From CAYJMQ01 sp964371555 (GTDB lineage Bacteria; Bdellovibrionota; JACOXK01; 2-02-FULL-40-11), in the NCBI GenBank assembly GCA_964371555.1, contig CAYJMQ010000002.1, forward strand, positions 1 through 64,000: DNA of 64,000 nucleotides. Direction: 5' to 3'. The translations under genes and the position numbers were made by a program. Of the stretch, positions 15,270-23,371 are shown piece by piece. Within the stretch, counting starts at the first letter, position 1, and each line of letters begins with the position of its first letter. A model generated the notes under the pieces. The model saw only the letters and a list, made by a program, of their open reading frames with translations. It was not told the DNA's origin and did no database searches.

Positions 15270-16961
15270 ATGGATCGTGTCAGTGATGTAACCCTTCTCG
15301 ATTGCACCATCCGGGACGGGGGATTTTTTAATCAGTGGAATTTTGAAGACCGGGTTGTCAGGGATGTCTATCGCGCTGTGTCGGCGTCTGGGGTCGGAAT
15401 TGCCGAGCTTGGATACAGAGTCAATGAGAAATTTTCTGAACCAGAAAGGCTCAAAGAGCCATATGGAAAATGGAGATTTTCTTCTGAAGAGGATCTGAGG
15501 CGGGCGACTGAGGGGCTCAAATCCCAGGGTGGCGCCAGGATCGCCGTTATGTCAGATTTTGGAAAAGTCGATCTCACCGATTTCGCTCAAGCCAGAGAAA
15601 GTGTTGTCGATATTGTCCGATTGGCCGCGCACAAAGATCAGCTCTTTAAAGCGATTCAGTTTTTGGAAAAAGTGAAGGAAAAGGGATACGAGGTTTCCTT
15701 AAATGCAATGGGGTGTGCCGATCTTACAGAGATAGAACGGAAAGAATTGATCCTGGCGTTGAAACGCTCATCTATCGATATGATCTATCTGGCCGATAGC
15801 TACGGATCGATCCTTCCGCACCAGGTCAGATCCCTCTTTGAGCCCTTTTTGGAGATTCAAAATATTAAAGTCGGATTCCATGCGCATAATAATTTACAAA
15901 TGGCTTTTGCCAACGCGCTGGAGGCGATCGCCTGCGGGGTTCATCTTATTGATTCAACGCTCTACGGAATGGGGCGCGGCGCCGGAAATTTATGCACGGA
16001 AATCATCGTTCTCTATCTTCAACTCTTAAATCGTAAAAAATATAACGTGATTCCGGTTTTGAATTGTATCGATTCTTATTTTCTCAAGTTAAAACAAAAA
16101 CTGAACTGGGGATATCAGCTCCATTTTATGCTCTCCGGGATGTATCAATGTCATCCCAACTTTGCCAAAGAGCTCGTCGAGTTTCGGGAATACGCGGCAG
16201 AAGATATCTGCCGGATTATGGAAAGAATTAAGGAGGCGCGGCCGATCGGCTATCGCCCCGATCTGATTCGCGGGATTATTGAAAAGGGATATGTTGAAAC
16301 GCTGGCAAAAGACGCGGTTCCTTATGTCGGTCGCCATGAGGGGAGAGACTTTCTCATTCTCGCGAATGGACCTTCTTTAAAACAATTCAAATCTCAAATC
16401 GATCGTTTTATTGAAAAGTATGATCCCGTGGTGATGGGGACGAATCACCTTTCTGGATTATTTGCTCCAGACTATCATGCTTTTAATAATAAAAAGCGAT
16501 TTATGAGATATATTGATTCGGTGAGCCCATCTTCCCAGTTATTGCTCAGTCAATATTTTGATCAAAAAATGGTTCGGGATTATACGTCAAGACCCTACGA
16601 GAATCTTTATTATAAAGATATGCTCGGGAATGAATTTAATATTAAAAATGGCGTGGTTCAGACGAACTGCAGGACCATTTCCGTTCTTCTGATCGGAATT
16701 GCAATTGTCATGGGGGCGAGACAGATTTATATTGCGGGAATGGATGGATATCTGGGATCGGATATTGAAAATTCTCTTCATTATTATCGTGAAGATGATG
16801 AAAACCGAAGCTCCGAAATGCTTAAAGAGAGGCATTGTTCATGTCAAAACTTTCTTTCTCAGATCAACGACTATTTGCCGGCCGTTGGGCGTGAAAAGCC
16901 CTGTTTTCTCACCCCCACGAGCTACCAGGTTTCATACAGGGATATTAATACATACTTATGA
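15270..16961 (+). CDS. HMGL-like aldolase fused to DUF115 / sialyltransferase-like domain
   Basis: A 563-residue fusion. Residues ~1-275 are a DRE-TIM (HMG-CoA lyase/DmpG-like) aldolase: LLDCTIRDGGFFNQW (8-22), LNAMGCAD, YLADSYGS, GFHAHNNLQMAFANALEA (His204 and His206 as metal ligands) and STLYGMGRGAGN. Such enzymes make or break C-C bonds next to pyruvate or another 2-oxo acid. Residues ~355-563 begin FLILANGPSLK (361-371) and later read TNCRTISVLLIGIAIVMGARQIYIAGMDGY. This layout is that of DUF115/MptE-like proteins and resembles, from memory, the GT42 sialyltransferase CstII (NGPSLK; ALGYKEIYLSGID). DUF115 is also the core of Maf proteins that transfer nonulosonates. A bifunctional 2-oxo-sugar synthase/transferase is inferred. 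It overlaps the next GT2 gene by 4 bases. Confidence 0.8.
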   Translation: MDRVSDVTLLDCTIRDGGFFNQWNFEDRVVRDVYRAVSASGVGIAELGYRVNEKFSEPERLKEPYGKWRFSSEEDLRRATEGLKSQGGARIAVMSDFGKVDLTDFAQARESVVDIVRLAAHKDQLFKAIQFLEKVKEKGYEVSLNAMGCADLTEIERKELILALKRSSIDMIYLADSYGSILPHQVRSLFEPFLEIQNIKVGFHAHNNLQMAFANALEAIACGVHLIDSTLYGMGRGAGNLCTEIIVLYLQLLNRKKYNVIPVLNCIDSYFLKLKQKLNWGYQLHFMLSGMYQCHPNFAKELVEFREYAAEDICRIMERIKEARPIGYRPDLIRGIIEKGYVETLAKDAVPYVGRHEGRDFLILANGPSLKQFKSQIDRFIEKYDPVVMGTNHLSGLFAPDYHAFNNKKRFMRYIDSVSPSSQLLLSQYFDQKMVRDYTSRPYENLYYKDMLGNEFNIKNGVVQTNCRTISVLLIGIAIVMGARQIYIAGMDGYLGSDIENSLHYYREDDENRSSEMLKERHCSCQNFLSQINDYLPAVGREKPCFLTPTSYQVSYRDINTYL

Positions 16962-17884
16962 ATATGGAACAGGTTTCAATCGTTTTCCCAGTCTATAATG
17001 AAGAAAATAATCTGGTTGTTCTGTATGAAAAAGTGAAAACAGCCTGCCAAATGGCAGGGGTTTCAAGCCAGATGGTTTTCGTGGATAACGGGAGCGAGGA
17101 TGCGTCATTAGATATTATAAGACAGCTCAGCCGAAATGATCCCCAGGTAAGCTATATCTCTCTCTCCCGGAATTTTGGTCATCAGAACGCCCTCTTTGCG
17201 GGGCTCATGCACTGTAAGGGGGATGCCGTTATTACCATGGATGCCGATCTTCAACACCCCCCCTCCCTGATTCCCGAGATGATCCGTTTGTGGAGAGAGG
17301 GGAATGAAGTTGTTTATACCGTCAAAAAAAGTGAAAACATCCCCTATTTGAAACGCCTTGTTTTAAAAATTTTTTACAAGTTGATGACAAGGGTTTCCGG
17401 GCTTGAGTTTCGTTTTGGTCAGTCGGACTTCAGGCTGATCGATAAAAAGGTTCTGGAGATAGTCTTAAAGATGCCTGAGTATCATAAATTCCTGCGGGGG
17501 CAGATCCGCTGGGTCGGCTTTAAACAGACAGGCATCACCTTTGCCATTGAGCCAAGATACAGCGGTCAATCAAAATTTTCTGTTAAAGATTTGTTTGTAT
17601 TTGCAATCGACGGTCTATTCGGTTTTTCCAGACACCCTCTGCATTTGATCATGCTGATCGGCTTAGTGGTTGGATTTTTTTCTTTCTTATACATGCTGGC
17701 TGAGGTTATTTTGCCATGGCTTTTCAATTCCCCAATGCCTCCAGGGTTTGTTACCCTGGCGGCTGCTATTTTTTTTCTAGGCAGCATTCAGTTGATAGCC
17801 ATTGGCGTTTTGGGAGAGTATGTGGGGAGAATATTTGATCAGACAAAACAACGCCCCAATTTTATTATAAAAGAGAGGTCTTAA
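16958..17884 (+). CDS. GT2 family polyprenyl-phosphate sugar transferase (GtrB/DPM1-like)
   Basis: A 308-residue inverting glycosyltransferase. The N-terminal GT-A motif SIVFPVYNEENNL, the DxD motif MDADLQHPP (~97-105), and QSDFRLIDKKV match DPM1/GtrB/ArnC enzymes that load a sugar from a nucleotide donor onto undecaprenyl phosphate. Two hydrophobic C-terminal segments (~225-250 and ~260-290) are the family's membrane anchors. It starts within the ATGA of the aldolase fusion gene. The lipid-linked product could feed the GT-C membrane transferases of this locus. Confidence 0.88.
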   Translation: MNMEQVSIVFPVYNEENNLVVLYEKVKTACQMAGVSSQMVFVDNGSEDASLDIIRQLSRNDPQVSYISLSRNFGHQNALFAGLMHCKGDAVITMDADLQHPPSLIPEMIRLWREGNEVVYTVKKSENIPYLKRLVLKIFYKLMTRVSGLEFRFGQSDFRLIDKKVLEIVLKMPEYHKFLRGQIRWVGFKQTGITFAIEPRYSGQSKFSVKDLFVFAIDGLFGFSRHPLHLIMLIGLVVGFFSFLYMLAEVILPWLFNSPMPPGFVTLAAAIFFLGSIQLIAIGVLGEYVGRIFDQTKQRPNFIIKERS

Positions 17885-17890
17885 AAATAG

Positions 17891-18631
17891 ATGACCCGGG
17901 CAAAGGTTTTCATTTTGTGTGGAGGGAGGGGGCGTCGCCTTGAGCCGAATCATCCCGGTCTTCCCAAAGTATTGGTGGAACTCCGGGGGAAACCGATCCT
18001 TCAGCATATTCTCGAATTTTATATTCAGCGTGAGTGGCGTCAGTTTGTTATCTGCGCCGGTTACCGGAGCGATCTCGTTCGTGGTTTTCTATCCCAATTT
18101 CAATCCAATGCCGAAATAGAGATCTCAGACAGCGGCATCGATGCCGGAATGCTTGAGCGTCTTTATCGTGCGCGGCATCTCATCGGTGAGCGGGCGGTCA
18201 TTACTTACGGAGATACGTTTATCGATATCGATATCGATCAGATGCTCAAGGAACATCTGAAAGGAGGGAGAGATCTCACCTTGACAGTCGCCGACATCCG
18301 GACCCCTTTTGGCATTGTTAAAATAGACAAGGACCAAAAGGTCAAATCGTTTGAGGAAAAGCCGGTTTTCTCGTACTATATCGGGCACATGATTCTTGAG
18401 CGCAGGGTCCTCGACGAACTCGATGAACGATTGATTGTTACGCCGGATGGGGAAGGAATCGTCAAACTGTTTCAACTGCTTGCAAGACAAAAGAGACTAC
18501 ACGCCTATAAACATAAGGGGCTAAAATTGACATTCAATACCTGGGATGAACATAAGAGCGCGGAAGATGTATTTGTGAGGTTTTTTACTGAAGCCGCAAG
18601 TCCATTTCCGGAGGAAATGGACGCGCAGTAA
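17891..18631 (+). CDS. sugar-phosphate nucleotidyltransferase
   Basis: A 246-residue NTP_transferase enzyme. FILCGGRGRRLEP is the nucleotide-binding loop, PKVLVELRGKPIL contains the conserved Lys, and ITYGDTFIDID carries the metal-binding Asp. It would form an NDP-sugar from a sugar-1-phosphate; the overall form recalls glucose-1-phosphate cytidylyl-/thymidylyltransferases and heptose-1-phosphate guanylyltransferases, but the substrate is not readable. It is 6 bases after the GT2 gene and precedes an NDP-sugar SDR enzyme. The last codons are part of a hairpin repeat (18600-18622). Confidence 0.85.
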   Translation: MTRAKVFILCGGRGRRLEPNHPGLPKVLVELRGKPILQHILEFYIQREWRQFVICAGYRSDLVRGFLSQFQSNAEIEISDSGIDAGMLERLYRARHLIGERAVITYGDTFIDIDIDQMLKEHLKGGRDLTLTVADIRTPFGIVKIDKDQKVKSFEEKPVFSYYIGHMILERRVLDELDERLIVTPDGEGIVKLFQLLARQKRLHAYKHKGLKLTFNTWDEHKSAEDVFVRFFTEAASPFPEEMDAQ

Positions 18632-18661
18632 AGTCGCAAGCCATTTTCGAAAGAAAATGGC
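18600..18661 (+). repeat. two tandem hairpins with co-varying arms
   Basis: Hairpin 1 (18600-18622) has a perfect 10-bp stem GTCCATTTCC/GGAAATGGAC with a 3-base loop and lies in the 3' end of the nucleotidyltransferase gene. Hairpin 2 (18640-18661) has a perfect 9-bp stem GCCATTTTC/GAAAATGGC around a GAAA tetraloop. Both are flanked by GCAAG on the left and GCGCAG on the right, so they are tandem copies of one ~33-base unit whose differences are compensated in the opposite arm. A related hairpin lies at 21299-21331. Confidence 0.65.
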
Positions 18662-18686
18662 GCGCAGCATGAATATAAGCCTTTTT

Positions 18687-19673
18687 ATGATGTCATTTAG
18701 TGGAAAAAAAGTTCTGGTTACCGGTGGGGGTGGATTTATCGCCTCTCATCTCACCCGGCGCCTGGTCAAAGAAGGGGCCGATGTCTGGATCACCGCAAAA
18801 TATCACAGCATCATTGACAATGTCCGGTTAGCGGATGTGTGGGGGAAGATCAACTGTCTTGAGGCCGATTTGAGAAATCCCGATGCGCTGAAAGAGATTG
18901 CCGCAATTCAACCAGAAATCATTTATCACATGGCTGCCTATAATCATGTGGGAGATAGCTTCGCGAATGTTACAGAGGCGATTGATGTGAATGGAACAGG
19001 ATCAGTGAATTTGCTGGAAGCGTATGGAGGCTATGAAAGATTTATTTATGTTTCTTCTTCTGAAATTTATGGGCATCAGGAGGCTGTTCCTTTTTGCGAA
19101 GAGGCGCTGCCATTTCCAATCTCCCCCTACGCTGTCGGAAAATATGCCGGTGAATGTTACGCGCGGCTCAAATGGCATGTGGAGAAAAAACCGATTGTCG
19201 TTCTTCGCCCGTTTAATACGTTTGGCCCGTATCAGAGCCCGCGGGCGATTATTGGCGAGCTCATTATCAAATGTCTCAAAGGGGAAGATATTGTGACGAC
19301 CGATGGAATACAGACCCGCGATTTTAACTATGTTGAAAATATGGTTGAGGCGTTTATATTAGCGGCATTTCATGAAGAGGCGGTTGGGAAGATCATCAAT
19401 GTCGGTTCAGGAAGGGAGATCTCCATTCGGGAGCTTACGACAAAAATTCATGCCGTTGCGCAGTCCCGCTCAAGACTTCGAATCGGGGAGCTGCCGTACC
19501 GTCCGACAGAAATCTGGCGGATGGCTGCGGACGCGAAGCGGGCAAAACAGATATTGGGATGGACGCCGGGAGTCGATTTTGAAGAGGGACTGAAAAAAAC
19601 GATTGAATGGTATCGAAAATTTATTGCCGTCTTCTACCACGAAAGTTCCGAACTGCGTCGTTTGAGTGAATAA
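18687..19673 (+). CDS. NAD-dependent NDP-sugar epimerase/dehydratase (extended SDR)
   Basis: The start is placed at ATG 18687 or 18690 because the Rossmann strand (KKVLVTGGGGFIASH) follows within 6 residues; in-frame ATGs at 18657 and 18669 lie in or just after the hairpin repeat. Catalytic-type motifs are SSSEIYGHQE, SPYAVGKYAGE (YxxxK) and RPFNTFGPYQSPR; TRDFNYVENMVEAF follows. The family includes GDP-mannose 4,6-dehydratase-like and UDP-sugar epimerases. It pairs naturally with the preceding nucleotidyltransferase, which would make its substrate. The 3' end overlaps the GT-C gene by 8 bases. Confidence 0.88.
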   Translation: MMSFSGKKVLVTGGGGFIASHLTRRLVKEGADVWITAKYHSIIDNVRLADVWGKINCLEADLRNPDALKEIAAIQPEIIYHMAAYNHVGDSFANVTEAIDVNGTGSVNLLEAYGGYERFIYVSSSEIYGHQEAVPFCEEALPFPISPYAVGKYAGECYARLKWHVEKKPIVVLRPFNTFGPYQSPRAIIGELIIKCLKGEDIVTTDGIQTRDFNYVENMVEAFILAAFHEEAVGKIINVGSGREISIRELTTKIHAVAQSRSRLRIGELPYRPTEIWRMAADAKRAKQILGWTPGVDFEEGLKKTIEWYRKFIAVFYHESSELRRLSE

Positions 19674-21300
19674 GAGGTTCCTACATCTCTCCGTTTTATT
19701 TTTGGTATTAATCTTGAGCCTTTTTCTGGTTCTTCCCACCATTCATAATCATATCAACGACCCCAATGCGATTGTCTATTTTAATCATGATGAAGGGTAT
19801 CAGATGGATCTTATCTGGTCGTACTATCGCGGTGAAATTCGTCCGAGCTATGCGGGGAATGTCGATTATGGCCTGGAAATGGTTTACATCACCGATCTTT
19901 GCCGTCTCTTTTTTTCCAGATTTATCGATTTTACTCCAGGTTTATTTGTTGTCATCATGAGATGGCTGCATCTCATGGGGTGGCTCTTTGCGTTGGTTGT
20001 CTTTTGGCGAATGGTCGGACGTCATTTTAACAGGGGGTGGCAGCGATCGGCTTCAACCCTTCTGCTTTCGGTTCATCCGGCCTTTGCCTATTTTTCAAAT
20101 AACAATAAACCCGATTTTTTGGTCCTCTTATTTATGATCATCGGACTTGACTATTCTCTGCGATTGGTTGAGCGCCCTTCAAAGAAGGCGCTCCTCATCT
20201 CTGTCGCTTCAGCGGCGATCGCTGTTATCATAAAGTTTGCCGGTGTTTTTCTTCTGCCTGCGATTGTTGCAGCGCTCTACTTGGGAAAGGAGGGGGGCAA
20301 AGGGGGCAAGGGGGAAGAACGGGAGGGGGGCGTTGCAAAGAAAGTACTCTCAGATGGCTTAATCGTCTTTGCCATCTTTGTCTCGGCTATGTTGATCTTT
20401 GGTTTTCGATGGTTTCTGGACCCTGCCCATTTGATCAATACGTACGTTCAGAATGGACTCGATTTTTCGGGTGGTTTTATGATCAGGGATCTTTCTGTCC
20501 CGGCAGCGTTTGTAAAAACATATTTGTCGACTCTTGTTAAGAGATTTGTCTCTTTCGATCTGATTATTCTTTCCCTGTTTGGAATATATCTCTTTATGGA
20601 GATTTTCTTTAAAAGAGAAGGATTTTCCTTTAGGCCCGACCAAAGGAAGAAGAAGAAAAGGCTTGTACTGATCATCTATCTTGTCCCCTTTCTTTTATCA
20701 ATCTTTACCCCTGGCCGTTTTACCCGGTACCATGCCCTCCCCTTTTTTGCGGCGATCTACATTCTCATTTTCGAGGGGATGGGGATCATGATGTTTGTAT
20801 TTCGTGACTATCAGATCGCAAAGGGGATTGCAAAAATTGCGCTGACACTTCTCGTTCTGTTCGACATCTCCGTAAATGCCGCAAGGACAGTCAGGGAAAG
20901 GGTTACTCAGTTTCATCAGCGGGAAGGTGTGTCATTTGAGATCTCTCAATGGTGGCGGCGGCATATTCCCCCGGAAGAAAAGGTCGTAACCGATCATATG
21001 ACACGCGTCTATGTTCCGCCCGAACACAAGAACATCACGATTTTTAGAGGATATCAGATTAGCCGGCTCGAACAACTTCGCGGCATCATAAAAGAGGGGG
21101 TAAAGGAGGGGGTGAAAGAGAGTCGGCCACGCTACCTCTATTATAATGAAGGGCCGAGTGGAGGTAAGGCATTTCCGCCGATCGATCTCATGCTTCCGGG
21201 TCAAAGGGTAAAATTAGCTAAATTATTTGAAACTGAGGGGCGGAAATATCAGAGACGGGAAGGAGACAGATTTCTGATCTATGAACTGATGTATGAGTAG
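19666..21300 (+). CDS. GT-C membrane glycosyltransferase (PMT/ArnT/GT39-like)
   Basis: A 544-residue multi-pass membrane protein with a GTG start overlapping the epimerase by 8 bases. After a first membrane helix (~6-26) the loop carries HDEGYQ (~41-46), the acidic DE pair expected to be catalytic in lipid-phosphate-dependent GT-C enzymes. Several further helices follow to ~residue 410, then a ~120-residue soluble tail. It would transfer a sugar from a polyprenyl-phosphate donor to a periplasmic acceptor. A low-complexity KEGGKGGKGEEREGG insertion (~206-222) sits in a predicted loop. The last codon lies in a hairpin. Confidence 0.78.
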   Translation: MNKRFLHLSVLFLVLILSLFLVLPTIHNHINDPNAIVYFNHDEGYQMDLIWSYYRGEIRPSYAGNVDYGLEMVYITDLCRLFFSRFIDFTPGLFVVIMRWLHLMGWLFALVVFWRMVGRHFNRGWQRSASTLLLSVHPAFAYFSNNNKPDFLVLLFMIIGLDYSLRLVERPSKKALLISVASAAIAVIIKFAGVFLLPAIVAALYLGKEGGKGGKGEEREGGVAKKVLSDGLIVFAIFVSAMLIFGFRWFLDPAHLINTYVQNGLDFSGGFMIRDLSVPAAFVKTYLSTLVKRFVSFDLIILSLFGIYLFMEIFFKREGFSFRPDQRKKKKRLVLIIYLVPFLLSIFTPGRFTRYHALPFFAAIYILIFEGMGIMMFVFRDYQIAKGIAKIALTLLVLFDISVNAARTVRERVTQFHQREGVSFEISQWWRRHIPPEEKVVTDHMTRVYVPPEHKNITIFRGYQISRLEQLRGIIKEGVKEGVKESRPRYLYYNEGPSGGKAFPPIDLMLPGQRVKLAKLFETEGRKYQRREGDRFLIYELMYE

Positions 21301-21331
21301 CAAGTCCATTTCCTTTGGCAATGGACTTGCT
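21299..21331 (+). repeat. 12-bp stem hairpin at gene end, related to the 18600 hairpins
   Basis: AGCAAGTCCATT (21299-21310) pairs perfectly with AATGGACTTGCT (21320-21331) across a 9-base loop. The arm begins with the same GCAAGTCCATTTCC string as at 18596-18609. It includes the last base(s) of the upstream stop codon. It could end transcription, but only a mixed CT run follows, not a clean T tract. Confidence 0.55.
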
Positions 21332-21378
21332 GCTTCTCTCTTGCCATTTCTAACGGTTTTGATACGGCTATCCTTAGT

Positions 21379-21918
21379 ATGAAAAAGATCCTCGATTCCC
21401 ATGGCAGGGTTTTTGGTATCATTAATATTTTCGATTTTCTGTTCCTCCTCTTTCTGATCCTTCTTCTTCCAATGATTTATCATGGCTATAGGCTCACCCA
21501 TGTAAAACAGGAATTTGTGAAAGCGGGATATCATCCGGCCAGTGATGTGCCGGCGTCAAAGATTTTGCTGGAGAAAGAGATCCCTCTTGTCCTGCAGATG
21601 AGAAATCTCACCCATGAAGAAGCTTCTTTTATTAAAAAAAGAATAAATAAGATTGAGTGGGAGAACGATGTCAGATTTATAAGGCTGCTCAAAAAGCAAA
21701 CAGAGCCCCTGATGCTTGGTACGAGATCCCTTATGCAGGTACATGGACTCGAGTTTCTGGTTTCTGTTCGGATTTCAGTTTTGAGAAGAAATTATTCCGT
21801 GCCAGATGTATTATTTCGAAACGCAAAGATCCCGGAGCAGATTGTGAACATCATTATAGGCGAGAGGAGATTTAAGGGGTTTCTTCAGCCCCTAAATTCT
21901 AATGAGCAGAATATATAG
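21379..21918 (+). CDS. DUF4330-like single-pass membrane protein
   Basis: A 179-residue protein with KKILDSHGRVFGIINIFDF at the N-terminus, the pattern of DUF4330 proteins (D-x-x-G-R-x-F-G-x-x-N-x-x-D), then one membrane helix (~20-36) and an extracytoplasmic domain. The function of the family is unknown; members are recurrent in polysaccharide clusters. It precedes a small membrane protein and a GT2 gene, overlapping the first by 17 bases. Confidence 0.6.
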   Translation: MKKILDSHGRVFGIINIFDFLFLLFLILLLPMIYHGYRLTHVKQEFVKAGYHPASDVPASKILLEKEIPLVLQMRNLTHEEASFIKKRINKIEWENDVRFIRLLKKQTEPLMLGTRSLMQVHGLEFLVSVRISVLRRNYSVPDVLFRNAKIPEQIVNIIIGERRFKGFLQPLNSNEQNI

Positions 21919-22327
21919 AGAAAGTTTCATCTATCGGCTTTTTTTTCAGCGCCCCCTGATCGAGAATGGAGGAGAGACATTTCTCGAGCGATCAGTTGTT
22001 TTCCGGCGTTATCTTTTATTTTTTGAAAAAATGAGACTATTTTTATTTCAAAGCGTCGGCTATAGGCTTATAAAAAGGGGACACGATTTTTTTGTGAGAT
22101 ATGGTTTCAGAATAGTCGGAGTCCTTGTCCTCTTTTCTTCTTTTTACTTCTTTCTATCCAGGTTTATAGTCGAGGATTCTCGTTTTACCCTCTTTGAATT
22201 TTTCTTTTATTTAGATTTATTCTTTTTAGGTTTTTTTTTCTTTATTCCCCTAAACCATTTGCCAGGCTATTATGAGAGAAGCTGGCTCAAAAAATATCTC
22301 TTTTCAAAAAAATTGTTCGCGCGTTAG
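21902..22327 (+). CDS. small hydrophobic membrane protein of unknown function
   Basis: A 141-residue protein with two strongly hydrophobic, Phe-rich segments (~70-87 and ~95-118) and basic flanks. I do not recognise a family. It is squeezed between the DUF4330-like gene (17-base overlap) and the GT2 gene (56-base overlap), which supports real translation but leaves its role open; it might be a membrane partner of the neighbouring transferase. Confidence 0.5.
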   Translation: MSRIYRESFIYRLFFQRPLIENGGETFLERSVVFRRYLLFFEKMRLFLFQSVGYRLIKRGHDFFVRYGFRIVGVLVLFSSFYFFLSRFIVEDSRFTLFEFFFYLDLFFLGFFFFIPLNHLPGYYERSWLKKYLFSKKLFAR

Positions 22328-23327
22328 CGTCATTATTCCGACTTATAACCGCGCAGCCTATTTAAAAGAAGCGATTGAGAGCGTCCTACAGCAAAGATTC
22401 TCCCCCCCCCTATCCCCAACTGATGTTGAGCTGATTGTTGTCGATGATGGTTCCACAGATGAAACCGGGAATCTGCTCTCTTTTTATAAAGAGAGAATAA
22501 AATGTCTTTATCAGAGAAACCGGGAACGGGGAGCGGCAAGAAATCTCGGCATTCTCTCGTCTCTAAATGACCATGGGGATGACAATGGGGATGACCATGG
22601 GGGGGAATATATCGCCTTCCTCGACTCTGATGATCTTTGGCTTCCGGACCATTTACAACTCTGCGTTTTGGCCCTTGAGAAGGAGCCCGATTATGGGGTC
22701 GCCTTTTCAAACGCCTATCAGATCGATGCCTGCGGAAAAATCATCGCTAAAAATGCAAAAAATGTTTGGAAGGGAGATGTTCTTGAAAAACTGATTAAAA
22801 AATACTCATCTGTGGGGTGTAATTCATCCTCTTCTGTCGTGAGAAAAGGGGTGTTCAGTCAAGGGGGTCTCTTTTGTGAAGATCCAGAGCTTTCTGGATC
22901 GGAAGACTGGGAGATGTGGGTGAGGCTTGCGAATCGCGCTCGTTTTCTTCCCGTCGATGCCTATACGGTAAAACTAAGATGTCATGCTGAACAGTCATCA
23001 CGGAGGATTGAGAAGATGGAAAAATCAATGACGCTTGCCCTCGATCTCGTTTTTCAGAATAAAGCGCTGATACCTAAAATCGAAAAATGGAAAAGAGAAG
23101 GGTATAGCAGTCTCTATACCATTATCGCAACGAACTATTGCGGAGCAGCTCATTTTTCGAGAGCTTCGTATTTCTTAAAAAGAGCTGTTTTAGAGTATCC
23201 TTTGGCCCTGATTTTCAATAAACTGGTTTTATATACATTCTTTAGAATGCTTTTGGGAAAGCGTTTGGTTGCGCTTTTGAGAAAGCTCAAATTGCTGGCA
23301 TATCGTCTTCGATATGGAGAAAGATGA
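22272..23327 (+). CDS. GT2 family glycosyltransferase with 12-bp minisatellite
   Basis: A 351-residue GT-A enzyme: SVIIPTYNRAAYLKEAIES, VVDDGSTDET, ERGAARNLGI and FLDSDDLWLPDH (metal-binding DxD). The ATG at 22272 is the only reasonable start and overlaps the previous gene by 56 bases. Just before the DxD motif the DNA holds three 12-base units (22569-22604) that encode DHGD-DNGD-DHGG, an insertion not found in ordinary relatives. It adds a sugar in the cytoplasm, probably to a lipid-linked intermediate; the sugar is unknown. Confidence 0.85.
   Translation: MREAGSKNISFQKNCSRVSVIIPTYNRAAYLKEAIESVLQQRFSPPLSPTDVELIVVDDGSTDETGNLLSFYKERIKCLYQRNRERGAARNLGILSSLNDHGDDNGDDHGGEYIAFLDSDDLWLPDHLQLCVLALEKEPDYGVAFSNAYQIDACGKIIAKNAKNVWKGDVLEKLIKKYSSVGCNSSSSVVRKGVFSQGGLFCEDPELSGSEDWEMWVRLANRARFLPVDAYTVKLRCHAEQSSRRIEKMEKSMTLALDLVFQNKALIPKIEKWKREGYSSLYTIIATNYCGAAHFSRASYFLKRAVLEYPLALIFNKLVLYTFFRMLLGKRLVALLRKLKLLAYRLRYGER
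22569..22604 (+). repeat. three-unit 12-bp tandem repeat inside the GT2 gene
   Basis: Units GACCATGGGGAT, GACAATGGGGAT and GACCATGGGGGG follow each other in frame. Length change by whole units keeps the frame and only alters a loop before the FLDSDD active-site motif. Confidence 0.7.
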
Positions 23328-23371
23328 AAACTGTTTGTTGCAAGCATTATTTTATGATTAGCTGAAGGTAA

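Noticed and set aside
15128..15290. Plus-strand reading with CHSCG and CTLCPD that looks like a zinc ribbon
   Set aside because: No start codon lies before the Cys pairs and the frame is bounded by stops; a chance pattern or old remnant at best.
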